NCBI GenBank assembly: GCA_013407085.1
Contig: JACCGJ010014704.1
Coordinates: 1-64,000 of the forward strand
DNA length: 64,000 nucleotides
Direction: 5' to 3'
DNA from: Atriophallophorus winterbourni
Taxonomy: Eukaryota > Platyhelminthes > Trematoda > Plagiorchiida > Microphallidae
The notes below the pieces were generated by a model that was not told the origin of the DNA, ran no database searches, and worked only from the letters and a program-made list of their open reading frames with translations. How positions within the stretch are numbered: the first letter of the stretch is position 1; the number at the start of each line of letters is the position of its first letter. Below are positions 18,030 through 28,779 of this stretch, one piece after another. The translations under genes were made by a program, and so were the position numbers.

Positions 18030-19495
18030 CGTCCATCTATCTTCGAAGATTAATATCGCATAGGGAATCACAGATCTGAGAGTAGCAAACTGTGTCGACC
18101 ACATTTTTACTTGTCGACAGATCTTTGAACTGCGGTATGCTGATCGACAACCGACAATAGCCATCTTTTTAGACTTCAAAGGAGCATTTGATTCAGTCGA
18201 TCGAAATGTCCTGTTTAACACCTTGCTTTGCAAAGTGTTTTGCAAAAGTATGTCAATATACTGCGTGCACTTCATGCTCATACATTCGGATGCGTTTGAG
18301 TGTACAACGACATTACACCAAATTCCCCACCACAAGTGGCTCCGACAAGGATGTCGGATTTCTCCTTTTCTGTTCAATTTTGTGATTGATGCTATCATGA
18401 AGTTATGCAGCGAAGGAGCCCCAACTTTCGAATTTCGCATAAGGCCATGCGGCAAGCTTCTGGACTTGGACTATGCTGATGATATAGTTCTGCTCCTCGA
18501 CTCGTACACAGATGCACAGGCGGTACTGAACAAGCTATCTTGTATTGTGCCTGCATTTGGGATGCGTTTTGCACCCTCTTAGTGCATTGTTCTGCTGCAA
18601 GATATTGACTTATCAAACAGCGCTTTATTACTTGACAATCAGCCGCTTGAAATTGTAGATCATTTCAAGTCTCTGTAATTCTGCATCGTTAGGTGACGAG
18701 GTCTCGGCATGCATTTCTAAGGCGACCGTAGCATTCCGCAACCTAGGTCACCTCTGGAGTCAGAAAGGACGGTCTCTATTACTCAAACGTAGAGTCCATA
18801 AAGCGACAATTTGGGCTGTATTACTTTATATGTGCGATGAGGCTCTCGAAATAAGTTCTTCGGTAATAATGTTGATACAGAGAAGCGGATCAACCTGCAT
18901 AGGCTACGTTGGTTCGGTAACGTTTTTGCGGATGCCGGACCGACGGCTTCCGAAACGGATTCTTTTTGTGACGCCACATCCCGATTGACGTTAATCGCGG
19001 CGGCCAAGATGTCGCGTGACATAGCAGCTAATAACACTTACTAGTAAGCTTTCCAGAGTCGGCGCAGCACGTCTTCGAGGCTGGTGTTCCCACAGCCAGA
19101 CTTCGCAATGGTTCATTACGCCTCAGGATATGTCCCGAAACTCTGTCCAATGGCAGTCTTGCACTAAGCATCTTCTTAGAATATTTGCTTAACTTTGTAT
19201 GTTGTCAAGTAGTGTGACGAGGAAAGCTGGTTGTGATGCATGTCAGTGAAAGCCGCAAGGAAGCTGTCGTGCTGATGTAGCTCTACTCGTTTACGAAACT
19301 TGACTGAATGCATGTTTCATTCGTGGTGTACACATCTCATCTCAGTTTGTTTGTGCTTACTCTTTTATAGAATCCGTAGCTATTTAAGTCCCACCCTTCT
19401 CCGTCTTTTAGGATTTTACTTTTTAATGGTTGTGTGGCAGTTAAGCATTCGGTACATGCTATTGGTGTAACGATGTTGTTTATGAAGATGACTGT
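18030..19495 (+). mobile_element. RTE-like element, 5'-truncated, multiply broken
   Basis: The RT domain is readable across several frames: IAIFLDFKGAFDSVDR (18150-18200), RQGCRISPFLFNFVIDAIM (18343-18400) and the active site LDYADDIVLLLD (18460-18500). Later LHRLRWFGNVFAD (~18890) and, at the very end, words shared with the 6.2-kb tail. It finishes with the terminal box at 19400-19490. Stops and frameshifts abound, so it is dead. Intronic in the CD36-like gene, same strand. Confidence 0.8.
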
Positions 19496-19914
19496 CTTGG
19501 AAAAATATTGGTGTATGCAAAATAATTCCTACATTCTATTCGTTGACCTGCGCTCTTGTCGAGTCGGGTTTGACAAATTGAAAGATGGAAACATTTACAC
19601 CGGACCTCGAAATTGCCTCAAATGCGACGCCGAACTCATGTTGTTGACTTATACGGTTTATTGATGATCTCCGATCAATCTGCATTTTTATTTATAAAAT
19701 CGTTCAACTGAGTGGCGGTTGTACTCTGTGCAACAACTCCAGTTATTCACATTGCATTGGAATGCCCTTTGCTCGCTAATCGACATATTAACTATCGCAT
19801 TAGTGTGCGGTTTCAGAATTGTCACATGAGCTGATACTATTAGTCGTCCTGAAACTAGGATTATTGGTTATCGCGTGTAGATTCAATGTTTCAAGCCAGA
19901 AACTACTTTCTGCT

Positions 19915-19970
19915 GACTGTCTCTGATTGTGCGTCGCTTAACCTGGATCCGGGCTTGTTATTTCATACTC

Positions 19971-19972
<2 letters not shown>
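19915..19972 (+). mobile_element. CR1-like tail fragment
   Basis: Contains ctgactgtctctgattgtgc and gatccgggcttg, a diverged copy of the CR1 3' end running into the microsatellite. Confidence 0.5.
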
Positions 19973-20003
<31 letters not shown>

Positions 20004-20028
20004 TGTATGTATGTATGTATGCATGCAT
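19973..20028. repeat. (TATG)n microsatellite
   Basis: About 13 tetranucleotide units between two oppositely oriented CR1 tails, consistent with origin from their A/C-rich terminal repeats. Confidence 0.85.
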
Positions 20029-20255
20029 GTGTGAAAGCACAATCCTGATCCAGGCAAAGTGCCGCAGTCAGGGACTGCACGTTGGCTTAGATACTGTCAG
20101 GTTGCCCAGGCCTAGACAGATATGAGGGGGATATAGAAATAGAAATGGTAGTGAGACTCCAGCGTGTTTCAGCATGCAGCTCACTACCGTTGGCCAATCA
20201 ATTTAGCACGATGTTAGCCGTACAGCACAGATATGGTGCACGATTGCATAATACT
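20029..20255 (-). mobile_element. CR1-like 3'-tail copy
   Basis: Reads gaaagcacaatcctgatcc through gcacagcacagatatggtgc, a near-complete reverse-complement tail. Confidence 0.72.
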
Positions 20256-20342
20256 CATATATAGACTATCATACCAACTGGTTTCTATCTTGGCCATCCC
20301 CATCACGATCTTTTTCCGACCACATTGTTTCACTACTTACAG

Positions 20343-20759
20343 GCTAGTCCTGTTTACCAAGACGCAGTCGAAGGTCTACATCCCTCCGCTGAATTCAATA
20401 CCACATTTCATATCGAACCAACAACCGGTGTAGTGGTCGATATTGCTCGAAAGCTTCAAGTGAATGTTAACGTGACGCGAAACGAGAAATTCGTCCAGAT
20501 GTCCAAGTTACACACCGCTTTAGTTCCCCTCATGTTTCTCAATGAGTCAGCGTCGCTGGACGAACAAACTGCATCCACACTGCGTCGGTTCGTGGTGATT
20601 TTACCGTTATGTATCCAGATTATTGCCATTGTCCTGTTGTGCATTTCTGTACCGACGGTCCTTTTGCTGCTGGGATTGTTCGTTCGATTGGTGCGCAGAA
20701 CCCGCACCGCAGCTTCCGAATTGGAACAGCCTCTCATTTCCGAACCAGTGTTACTTTAA
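20343..20759 (+). CDS. CD36/LIMP-2 family receptor, coding exon 2 (138 codons, stop TAA)
   Basis: Follows acceptor CTTACAG; phase 0 with exon 1, giving 485 residues in total, the usual family length. The joint falls in the family's ...PHF-(x)n-EAVEGL.P segment, here SPVYQDAVEGLHPS. Two N-glycosylation sites (NTT, NVT) and one NES lie before the second membrane span (FVVILPLC to LLLLGLFVRL). The short cytoplasmic tail carries EQPLI and a terminal PVLL. These are dileucine-like lysosomal sorting signals resembling the RAPLI of LIMP-2, though acidic residues sit at -3 and -5 rather than the canonical -4. This favours a LIMP-2-like lysosomal protein over a surface CD36. Confidence 0.92.
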   Translation, partial: ASPVYQDAVEGLHPSAEFNTTFHIEPTTGVVVDIARKLQVNVNVTRNEKFVQMSKLHTALVPLMFLNESASLDEQTASTLRRFVVILPLCIQIIAIVLLCISVPTVLLLLGLFVRLVRRTRTAASELEQPLISEPVLL

Positions 20760-22035
20760 ATCCAATCATTTTATTTCTTCACAGTTTGTTTACTGATTTT
20801 TCAAGTCGTTTGATGATTTTGTGATTTTCTATTACTCATTTTTCGTAATAGATTTCTGATTGATTTAAAATTGCTTGTCTTGGGTATGTATCATTGGGTG
20901 TTGTACCTGGGTTCTTATTCTGCACGCTCAACTTAGATTATAATGATACCATGGTTCCTATTGCTTGTTTTGCCTACCCATCTTTATCCCTAGCTCACCC
21001 CTCGCGGGTATTATACGCAGACATTTTCCATTTCTAAGTTTATTTCTGCCTTTGTCTCATCTAATGTGGCGAACGCACCAAAATGGTTGCTCAGTGTTTT
21101 GACCTCCTGGACTGAGGTCTTCATCAATCTAGTGAAGCAAACTAGACGTGATCTCAAATAAGGTCTAAGCCAACTTAGAAACGATACTACCGGGTCGGGG
21201 TTGATTGTATTAAAATTTCGGTAACAGAACCATTCGATTCAGTTGGATTTTACAGCGTATGCTGGTACTGGCTACTTTCGTTTCAGGGCCGAGATCGATA
21301 AAGCATCGTTCCTGAATTAATTGCATAAAAAGAAGAACGCAAAACATTTATTCAAAATTTGTGCTCTGCGTTAATGTTTAATACCAAATAAGGAACAAAG
21401 TCATGGCGCTAACAACAATATATAAACGAGATATATGCTTTTTTAATTATTCAATAACCACATCCTTTTGGCAGTCGTGAAAGGAGTGCAGGAAAATGGC
21501 TGGAGACCATTACAAGAGTTTAACTAAGATACAAGAGAGCGTAACTTGGGAAATCAGTTTTGGCCTAACGAAACGCTAGTTGGTCTGATTGCGGTCTGAT
21601 CACGGAAATACGGTTGAAAATCGATCTACCTTGTTATCTCCTCACGATCTAAGCAGACTAGCAATTTAACCAAGTTGTATATCTGGAATCTCAAGCGCTT
21701 GCTCTTCGCTATGTTATCATCACAACCTTTGTATGTACGGACTTTATTCCGGTGCATGAGGCCGTTTAATTCGACCTATATTGATTGTTTTACTTCACTC
21801 ATGTGCCATGCCTCGCCACTCAATTGACTGCATGTCCTGAAACTTCGAAATTCCCTATTAGGAAGAACTGTTATCAGCATATAGCATTTCATTTAACCTT
21901 TGAACTTTCCATTTAAATCTTTTAAACAACAACAACAATTGAAACAACATGTTGCGTTATTTTGTAACTTCAAATTTCCGATTACTTTTGTGTGGGTGGA
22001 TTAGCCAGCTTCGTTGATGTCTCAAAGAAATAAAA
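20760..22035. other. 3' flank of the CD36-like gene and unassigned DNA
   Basis: Contains the presumptive 3' UTR. AT-rich. A direct polyadenylation hexamer was not decided. No repeat or gene recognised further downstream. Confidence 0.4.
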
Positions 22036-22083
22036 GAGATAAAATAATCAGAGTGATGTGTTGCTCACATCCCCCGAAATTAC

Positions 22084-22126
22084 ACTACACTACCGGTTTC
22101 TGGCTGTTTGCCGTCATCAGGTGGAG
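22084..22126 (-). ncRNA. Hammerhead ribozyme with intact core
   Basis: Minus strand: CTGATGA (22120-22114), stem II GGC/GCC with loop AAACA, GAAA (22100-22097), then palindromic ACCGGT as a minimal stem III and cleavage expected after GTA. Stem I can pair CTCCAC upstream with GTGTAG downstream, five pairs and one mismatch. All catalytic core bases are conserved. The very short stem III suggests it works best as a dimer. Confidence 0.75.
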
Positions 22127-22322
22127 ACAGTAAGATTAGGTTCAGTGAGCCTTGAAACAGTGGATAAATGGTAAACATGGTTATACTTGAATGTCACTGT
22201 TGCTTAGGGTTCGTACAACGAACTACGATGTTCAAACACAGAATCACATAGTGATTCGTGGTCAAGCACTCAAGGCGCTGATGGATGACCAAAATGATGT
22301 GTTGCTCACATCCCCCGAAATT

Positions 22323-22366
22323 ACACCACTACCGGTATCTGACTGTTTGCCGTCATCTGGTGGAGA
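22323..22366 (-). ncRNA. Hammerhead ribozyme, degenerate core
   Basis: Minus strand core reads CAGATGA and GATA instead of CTGATGA and GAAA; stem III ACCGGT is kept. Expected to be inactive. Confidence 0.6.
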
Positions 22367-22429
22367 CAGTAAGATTAGGTTCAATAAGTCTTGAAACAGT
22401 TGAAAATGGTAAACAAGGTTAACTGAAAC

Positions 22430-22985
22430 ATCCGTCGTATCTTGAACATATCGTGGTGGACAGAGTGACTAATGCTGAAGTGCTTTCAAAAGCTGGTCTA
22501 CAGAGCATGTTCACTCTATTGCGACAGCGCCGCCTGCGCTGGCTTGGTCATGTCTATAGAATGGAAAATGGTCGTATTCCGAAAGATCTACTCTATGGTG
22601 AGTTGCAACTAGGAAGTCGACCATTGGGCAGACCGCACTTGCGGTACAAAGACGTTTGCAAAAGAGATATGAAAGCTCTTGGCATTGACCCGGCGAGTTG
22701 GGAAGAACTTGCTCTTGACCGCTCACATTGGAGGCACTGTGTAAAGCGTCGTCTGCATGCTGGGGAGGAGCAGATACAGCTCTTGGCGGCTGAACGCAGA
22801 TCACGCCGCCGACGTGCTACTGACGCAATACAACCGAGTTCTGACTATCGTTGCCAGCGCTGCGGGAGAGATTGTTCCTCCCGAATCGGACTGTTTAGTC
22901 ACTCAAAAAGCTGCAAAACTTGAACATTCACGCGTTTGTGATGTACATCCATGGTCGACATCGACCGAAGGAGGCCAACAACAAC
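22430..22985 (+). mobile_element. RTE-like element, 3' end with C-terminal zinc finger
   Basis: The open frame 22453-22923 contains RRLRWLGHVYRMENGRIPKD, RPHLRYKDVCKRDMKALGID and the C-terminal CQRCGRDCSSRIGLFSHSKS followed by C, a C2HC-like finger. The copy is 5'-truncated within the sequence RRILNI (cgtcgtatcttgaac). It ends with gtcgacatcgaccgaagg, aggccaacaacaacaa, the 3' terminus of this subfamily. The same frame at 34.57-35.05 kb is ~92 percent alike. Confidence 0.82.
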
Positions 22986-23149
22986 AAACTAACTTGAATG
23001 GTCAAACACGAATCTGTTCCACGCCATTATTACGTGGAATGGAATACCATCAAGAAAGATAACGTCAGTGTTTTTAGCGTTAATTACTCAAACAACAAAT
23101 AATGAAACGAACACCAATATTTTATAGTCAAAATTCTCATTTTCAGAAG

Positions 23150-24062
23150 ACGTTCTATGTATATCCGCGCCGTTTGACACATTACTCGGCTTTGCAAGTG
23201 CTTCCGCTTCAAACGGGTCCAATCCAGCACTCGTAAATTTTGGCACAGTAAATATACTTTACCCAGTTGGACGTAGTTCTATGGATCAGGTTGTCTCCGT
23301 TTGTGTAAGTAGGTGGATTTTTCATTCCACCCAAGTGACCATCAATCCTAAAAAGAATTTTCGGTAGGTTCTCAAAACAGACAATTCCCTGCATTAAAAA
23401 TACGTACATCAGACCCACGATGGAATATGCAGTTCAAGCATGGTCGCCATGGCTTAAAAAAGATGTTGCAACTTTGCAACGAATATATCATTCAGCTACC
23501 AAACTTGTCTCCGGACTCAGCCGGAAACCCTACAATGAGCGAATCAAAACGCCAAATTTATTTGATTATCCACGTCGTCGTCACCGAGGGGATTTGATTC
23601 TGGTTTACAATATTTTGAATACAATGTTTATTGAATCTACGGAGCTCGCATAATACAAGAGCTCACACATTTACTCTAACTGTCCCTCACTCGTGACTCA
23701 ACTGCAGACGACATTTTTTGCCGTGCGAGGTTGTTTTACTTGTAACAATCTGCCAGATTATATTGTAAACTCACCAAATCTACAAACTTTCAAAAGAAGC
23801 CTTGATGCCCTTTTGACCCTAAACCCGTGCATCGAAGAAAACTATACATCTTAACACCATGCATCTACATTTGTTATCCCACCGATCGAAAACAATGTCT
23901 GCCCTTTGAATTTTTAATTGATTCTTGAACTGCTCAGTAAGCAACCTAATCCCATTTTTGCTTGTTATGTTATTCGTTGTTGCCATATTATTCTGTGGTT
24001 TTTTGTAAAGCTATATGCTTGTTAGACCATTAAAATTGAATTGAAAATTGAATTGAATCTAA
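23150..24062 (+). mobile_element. CR1-like element, 5'-truncated, C-terminal RT region
   Basis: The frame 23420-23653 reads MEYAVQAWSPWLKKDVATLQ and RIYHSATKLVSGL, the hallmark C-terminal words of this CR1 group. Further homologous pieces flank it in other frames. The copy ends with an (AATTG)n-like tail at 24030-24058. Confidence 0.75.
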
Positions 24063-24164
24063 ATGCATTTCACATGAGTTATGCTGAAAGTAAAATCATC
24101 ACAAATCAAAAATTTCTCGGGTTTTTAAATATATTTAACCATATCATTTATTAAATATTCATAT

Positions 24165-26160
24165 TTATATATATAATTGTTGTTGTTGGTCTTCGTTGGT
24201 CGATATCGACCACGGATGTAAATCGCAATCGCATGATATTTGCCATGCACCATAGCTATTCGAATGATTAAACAGTCAGATTCGGGAGGAATAATCTCTC
24301 CCGCAGCACTAGCAGCGATAGGCAGCACTCACTCGCTAGACGTCAGTTGCATCTGCGCCCCCAGCTTGCAGACAAAGCCTCCATAGTGTGTGGTCAGTAG
24401 TATGTTCTTTCCATCTCGCGGGGTCAATATCAGGAGCGTTCATATCTCTTTTGCGAACGTATTTTTACCGCACAATGATCGAATTTCTGATTTCAACTCA
24501 CCATAAAGTAGATCTTTCGGAATACGTCCATTTTATATTGTGTAGAAGTGATCAAGTTCCCGTAGGCAGCGCTGGCTTAGTATGGAATCATGCTCCGTAG
24601 ACCAGTTTTGGAAAGCACGTCAACATTAATCAATTTGTCCATCCACGAAATGGTCAAGATACATGTGTCAGAAGCAGAGAAAAGAAAATTCCGAAAAGCG
24701 TGGGAGCAAGAACGCGCCCTTGTTCGACCCCTCGGCGAATTTCAAGGGCTTACAGACTGCGACCGTCAATATCGACAGAGTACTTCAGGCCAGACTAGAA
24801 ACAAATAGCTAGTTTGAGCAGTCGTTGCGACAGCTTATTTGACCGACCATTTTGAAAAAAACCATTCATGATGACGTAGTCGAATGACTTTGTTAATTCA
24901 ATAAAAACAGCGTATAATGGCATACGTTGTTCCCAACAATTTTCGTGAAGCTGTCACAGGGTGAAGATCGTGTATAATGTTGATCCTTTTCTGAGGAAGC
25001 CACATTGAGATTCGGAGTAAATTCTATCAGCTAAAACATGTAGCTGGATCTGCAAGACTTTAGCAAATAATTTGCCTACGACAATCAGAGGGGAGTTTCC
25101 TCTGTAATTGTTGAAGTGGCCTCTATCACCCTCATTCTTAAATAGTATGCTGATCTTTGGGTCTAGCATCTCTTGTGGGACACTCCTCCTGCCAGCACTG
25201 AAGAAGCAGATGGTGAAGTTGTTGTAATAATGATGCTCTACGTCATTTGATTAAATGTGGAATTCCGTTGATACCACGGAACTTCCCATTCGCTAAGCGG
25301 TCGATAGATTTATTGAGCTCATCAAGAGTTGGGTGAGTATCATGATGTTCAATGGTTGACAACGGCTCAACATTTTCAAGTACATGCGGTTAAACCGCAC
25401 TTTCTATAGTAAAGACAGGAGAAGTGCTCTACGAATCTTTCCATCGGTTGAATTGTGTAGACAATGAGGTTACCAGATTCAGACTTAATGGGAGCCGTTT
25501 AAACTTTGTTTGGACCAATGGCTCTCTTGATCCCATCATACGTACAGTGAAAATTTCCGGTATCCACAGCTTTTTGGATATTAAGTCTAATTTCAGTCCA
25601 ATAGTCATTTACACATCGTCAGGCAGTCTGTTGGGCCTTATTTCTGGCAGCTCTTAGAAGTCGTAACTTTCCGTCTATTGGCATACCTTTGAACATCAAG
25701 AATGCTGACCGTTTCTCATCCAACACAGCAGTCATCTCAGAAGCTTTTGCTTCGAACCAGTCGCTCGTTTGAGCTTTCTTCGAACCGTAAGTGTAAAGTG
25801 CGACTCAGCATATACAACTTTTTATCGATTCCCAAATTTCTGAAGCCGATTCAAGTGGAGTTGTCTTGTTGAACTCGACTGTGAAGGCTTTTGCAAATCG
25901 CGAGTAACGTCTATCCTTGGCTTAGCAGTCAATAGGGCGCGGCAAAATCTCGTGTTAGGAAACTTCAGTTTTGCACATACCAGTGAATGATCAGTGTCGC
26001 AGTCTGCGCTTTGATATGATCTGGTGATGAGTACACTTCCTATATTAGTGCGCCTAACAAGAATAAGATCATGCTGATGCCGATGCTTAGAGCGTGGATG
26101 TTTCCAAGAGACTTTATGCTGTGGTTTTGTTTGAAAGAAAGTGTTACTGACAAAGACTGA
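24165..26160 (-). mobile_element. RTE-like element, minus strand, long but broken
   Basis: The 3' end at 24180-24330 is the reverse complement of the terminus at 22860-22985 (gttgttgttggtcttcg). Reading on the minus strand, RT words include FKNEGDRGHFNNYRGNS, ESQCGFLRKGST (25169-24954). Upstream lie SDWFEAKASEMTAVLDEKRS-type linker words near 25.7 kb and endonuclease-end words near 26.0 kb. It contains many stops. It extends further 5' than the two plus-strand relatives. Confidence 0.75.
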
Positions 26161-26163
26161 ATT

Positions 26164-26880
26164 GTGTGCACATTTCTAAAAGGCGTTGTCCATTTTCATT
26201 GGTATTACATGCAGTCTTTTTCACGCAGAAACCAAATTATAGTTTCCAATATACTTCCTCTAAGGAAAGTATTCAGCCGCGAAGGAATACCTTTTAATGT
26301 CGTTATTGATAATGGCAGTCATATTTCTGATGCATGTGTTACACAATGGTTACATTCCTTTGGTTGTCGACTCTGATTAATTGCAATTCGACATCCACAA
26401 TCAAATGGATTGGCTGAAACTTTTTTCGGTACGTCAAAGCTAGTGATTACTTTTTGTGCACCAACTACATTTGACCAGCTTAATCGCTTCGTTGACAATT
26501 TCCTATTGCAATTTCGAATTGTACTCAAGCAATTACGGTCAAACTCTAGCTACGTTATGCAAATCAATATGCTGGGTCTAGGATAGGTTGAATTTTCCTA
26601 TTATCGCGACAACGAATTCAAACCAAGTTCTTGTATCGTGCTTAGTAATGTCGCCAAGAGCATGGTGAAGATAATTAACCTTGATGATGGCTCAATGCAT
26701 CACCATCATTCGAATAAAATTATCTACAGAGATACAGGTCAGCTGTGTTCCGATTCTGTTTGCATTGGCAATCACAACACTACTATCCTAGAAACCTGTC
26801 AAAATACTGAACCCTAAACAGTATTGAGAAGATCAGGACGCTTGATGGACAAGTCGACTCGGGATTATACAAACCCAGGA
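26164..26880 (+). pseudogene. Degraded Ty3/gypsy integrase core
   Basis: The frame 26164-26376 has FSREGIPFNVVIDNGSHISD, the second catalytic aspartate region (...TDNG.QF.. in functional elements). After a stop it continues HPQSNGLAETFFGT, the region with the catalytic glutamate. Downstream pieces (26.6-26.75 kb) look like the C-terminal integrase module. No LTRs found. Confidence 0.7.
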
Positions 26881-27039
26881 TCATTCGCAAACTGAGGTGA
26901 ACATGGTAATTGGACTATGGACCACACTGACTGTTTATAACTGTAAATTTGGTAATACTCCATTAATAATTAATTGTGCAATTTTCGAATATACTTCGTG
27001 GTCATTTGTTTATTCTGAGTGCTAATTCTGGGTTTAATA

Positions 27040-27300
27040 CAGGTTAGAAAATTCCATTAATCGAATAATACATAACAGTATTGGACCAAGTATTTAACCT
27101 TGTTGGACACCGATCGTGGTTTCGATAGATCGGGAAATTTTGCTATCTTTACAGGCTTCGCGTTTAGACAGGTAACGTTTGATATAAGCAAGCATATTTC
27201 TAGTGACAACAACATTTTGAAGCTCCTGAGGTAGTGAAGATTGATCATCTTGATAGAATGCATCAGATATGTTCGATTCAAACATCTTAAAAACAACAAA
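27040..27300 (-). mobile_element. CR1-like RT fragment
   Basis: The minus-strand translation LPQELQNVVVTRNMLAYIKR, YLSKREACK, ETTIGVQQG matches the RT palm/thumb junction (compare LLQKLQNVSVIGNLLTWFTS and TSGVPQCSVLGP at 37.8 kb). Confidence 0.65.
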
Positions 27301-27769
27301 ACGTTCTACGTTTTTCGAATGTTTCCGTTTATCTCAATCAACTAATGATTACCAACTGCATCTGTATCATTGTATTCAAACGTTCAATATATTTTGACCA
27401 ATTTAGTCAGAATACAATGAACACATTCTGAGACATTGAACTGCTGTAACTCGAGCAAAATATCATTTTTAAAACCGTTACAACTAGTACAGGAAAACAA
27501 AAATCGCGGATAGAACTTCGAGAAGAAAATCTGTTTAGTTTTAAAAAGCTGAGACAACGGATCCAAACGAAATGTACGCCGAGTGGTCAACGAAACCTTA
27601 CAGGATATATACTAGGGAAAGTTAACAGTTTTAATATTTACTAGAAGGTATTTGAATTAGAACAAAAAATATTCGAAGTTTCGACCGAGAAATTTCCACT
27701 GCTATTCCATTTGACCAAGCCAACGATATTAATATAAAAAACATGCTCTACTTAAACAAATTAATCAAC

Positions 27770-28100
27770 AAGATTCAAGATTTATGGTAAAAACCAAATT
27801 GCTGTACAATACCATAGGAAATGTATGATAGTTAAACAAATCACTACGTTATTGCTTGCGTCCATGTGCTTCAAATTAGGAGCAAACTTAATTGCAACTG
27901 AGACATGCAATGAGGAGATCTCGACCGGAAATATATGTTTGGGAATATTTGTTTTGCCAACTGTGTGTAAGTATGAATCACTATGGGATTTCAAAAATCG
28001 TTTCTTTCTAGCTGTAGCTTTTCGGTAGATAATACGAGTAGTTTTAGTGCGTCCTGGAACAACGAATAACTGGTCAATAAATTTTGGCATTAAAGTCATT
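27770..28100. repeat. Dispersed repeat of unknown class, uninterrupted copy
   Basis: Shares caataccatagga, aaatgtatga.agttaaacaaatc and cgtccatgtg with 37020-37140, and tctcgaccg.aaatatatgtttggg with 39005-39050. The second copy is therefore split by the CR1 element at 37.15-39.0 kb. A minus-strand open frame of 105 codons crosses it but matches nothing I know. Confidence 0.6.
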
Positions 28101-28136
28101 ACAAAAAATTAGAATGTACAAATTAAAATTCGCACT

Positions 28137-28778
28137 GTGATCCTGGGTAATTCACGCCTAATAACCGAACGAATTTATTCTTATCAGCTGTTTATGCTCC
28201 CAGAATCGGTGTGTATTTTCTATTTCTTCCAGTGTTCAGCGGTGTATATAATACATGCTTTTTCCAAAGAGACTGGGTGTTACAATATCATTGTTAAATT
28301 TGCATATGTTGTTGTATTCAATTTACAATACCACATCTGCGAAATTATACTGATTTCCAATCTGCTAAACCACAAGGACTTCCCTTTGTATCTAACTAGT
28401 GTCGAATTTTATTTTATTATTCGATTTAGAACAGAGATATTTATCTTCAGTATATCTTCCTTGCATAGTCTGTATGGTCAAGTTCGGGGCATTATTGAGA
28501 TACGGCTGCAGCATTGTGTTATATCTGTCCAAACAGCATTTTCTATTGTCTTAGCGATCCCTCTGAACCTGGGAGCTGACTTGAACGATTTGTACGACCT
28601 GTCACTTGAAATAAGGTTCTTTTCACAAATATATCATATATATATTATAAATAATATATATATATATCGGAGTCTATATTTCTGTATTCAGAATATCAAT
28701 CCAATTGAATGCATTACAATCCTTTGCACTCAAAATAGCAATGACCTCTCATGCACTGCATGTGCATGGCTCTTCTGA
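28137..28778 (+). other. Long hydrophobic open frame in AT-rich DNA, probably not a gene
   Basis: A 213-codon frame rich in I, F, Y and L. It has an alternating-hydrophobic composition driven by AT content and includes a (TA)n palindromic stretch at 28625-28672. No domain or splice context supports translation. Confidence 0.2.
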
Positions 28779-28779
28779 T

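Larger units (their letters stand above)
16035..20342 (+). other. CD36-like intron, 4308 bp, transposon-filled
   Basis: Begins GTGAGT and ends CTTACAG. It contains a Mutator-like element (16149-16716), a reversed RTE tail (17.41-17.50 kb), a broken RTE (18.0-19.5 kb), a TATG microsatellite and CR1 tails (19.9-20.25 kb). Confidence 0.85.
22040..22420 (-). repeat. Hammerhead-ribozyme repeat array, 241-bp subfamily, about 1.6 units
   Basis: The unit marker gtgttgctcacat recurs at 22058 and 22299 (period 241). Both units include a ribozyme core on the minus strand. The array stops abruptly at a truncated RTE copy (22.43 kb). Confidence 0.75.

Noticed and set aside
18015..18455. 146-codon minus-strand frame
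   Set aside because: Antisense shadow of the RTE reverse transcriptase at 18.03-18.6 kb.
28137..28778. 213-codon plus-strand open frame
   Set aside because: Low-complexity I/F/Y/L composition in AT-rich DNA, includes a TA palindrome, no domain or splice support. Kept only as a low-confidence note.
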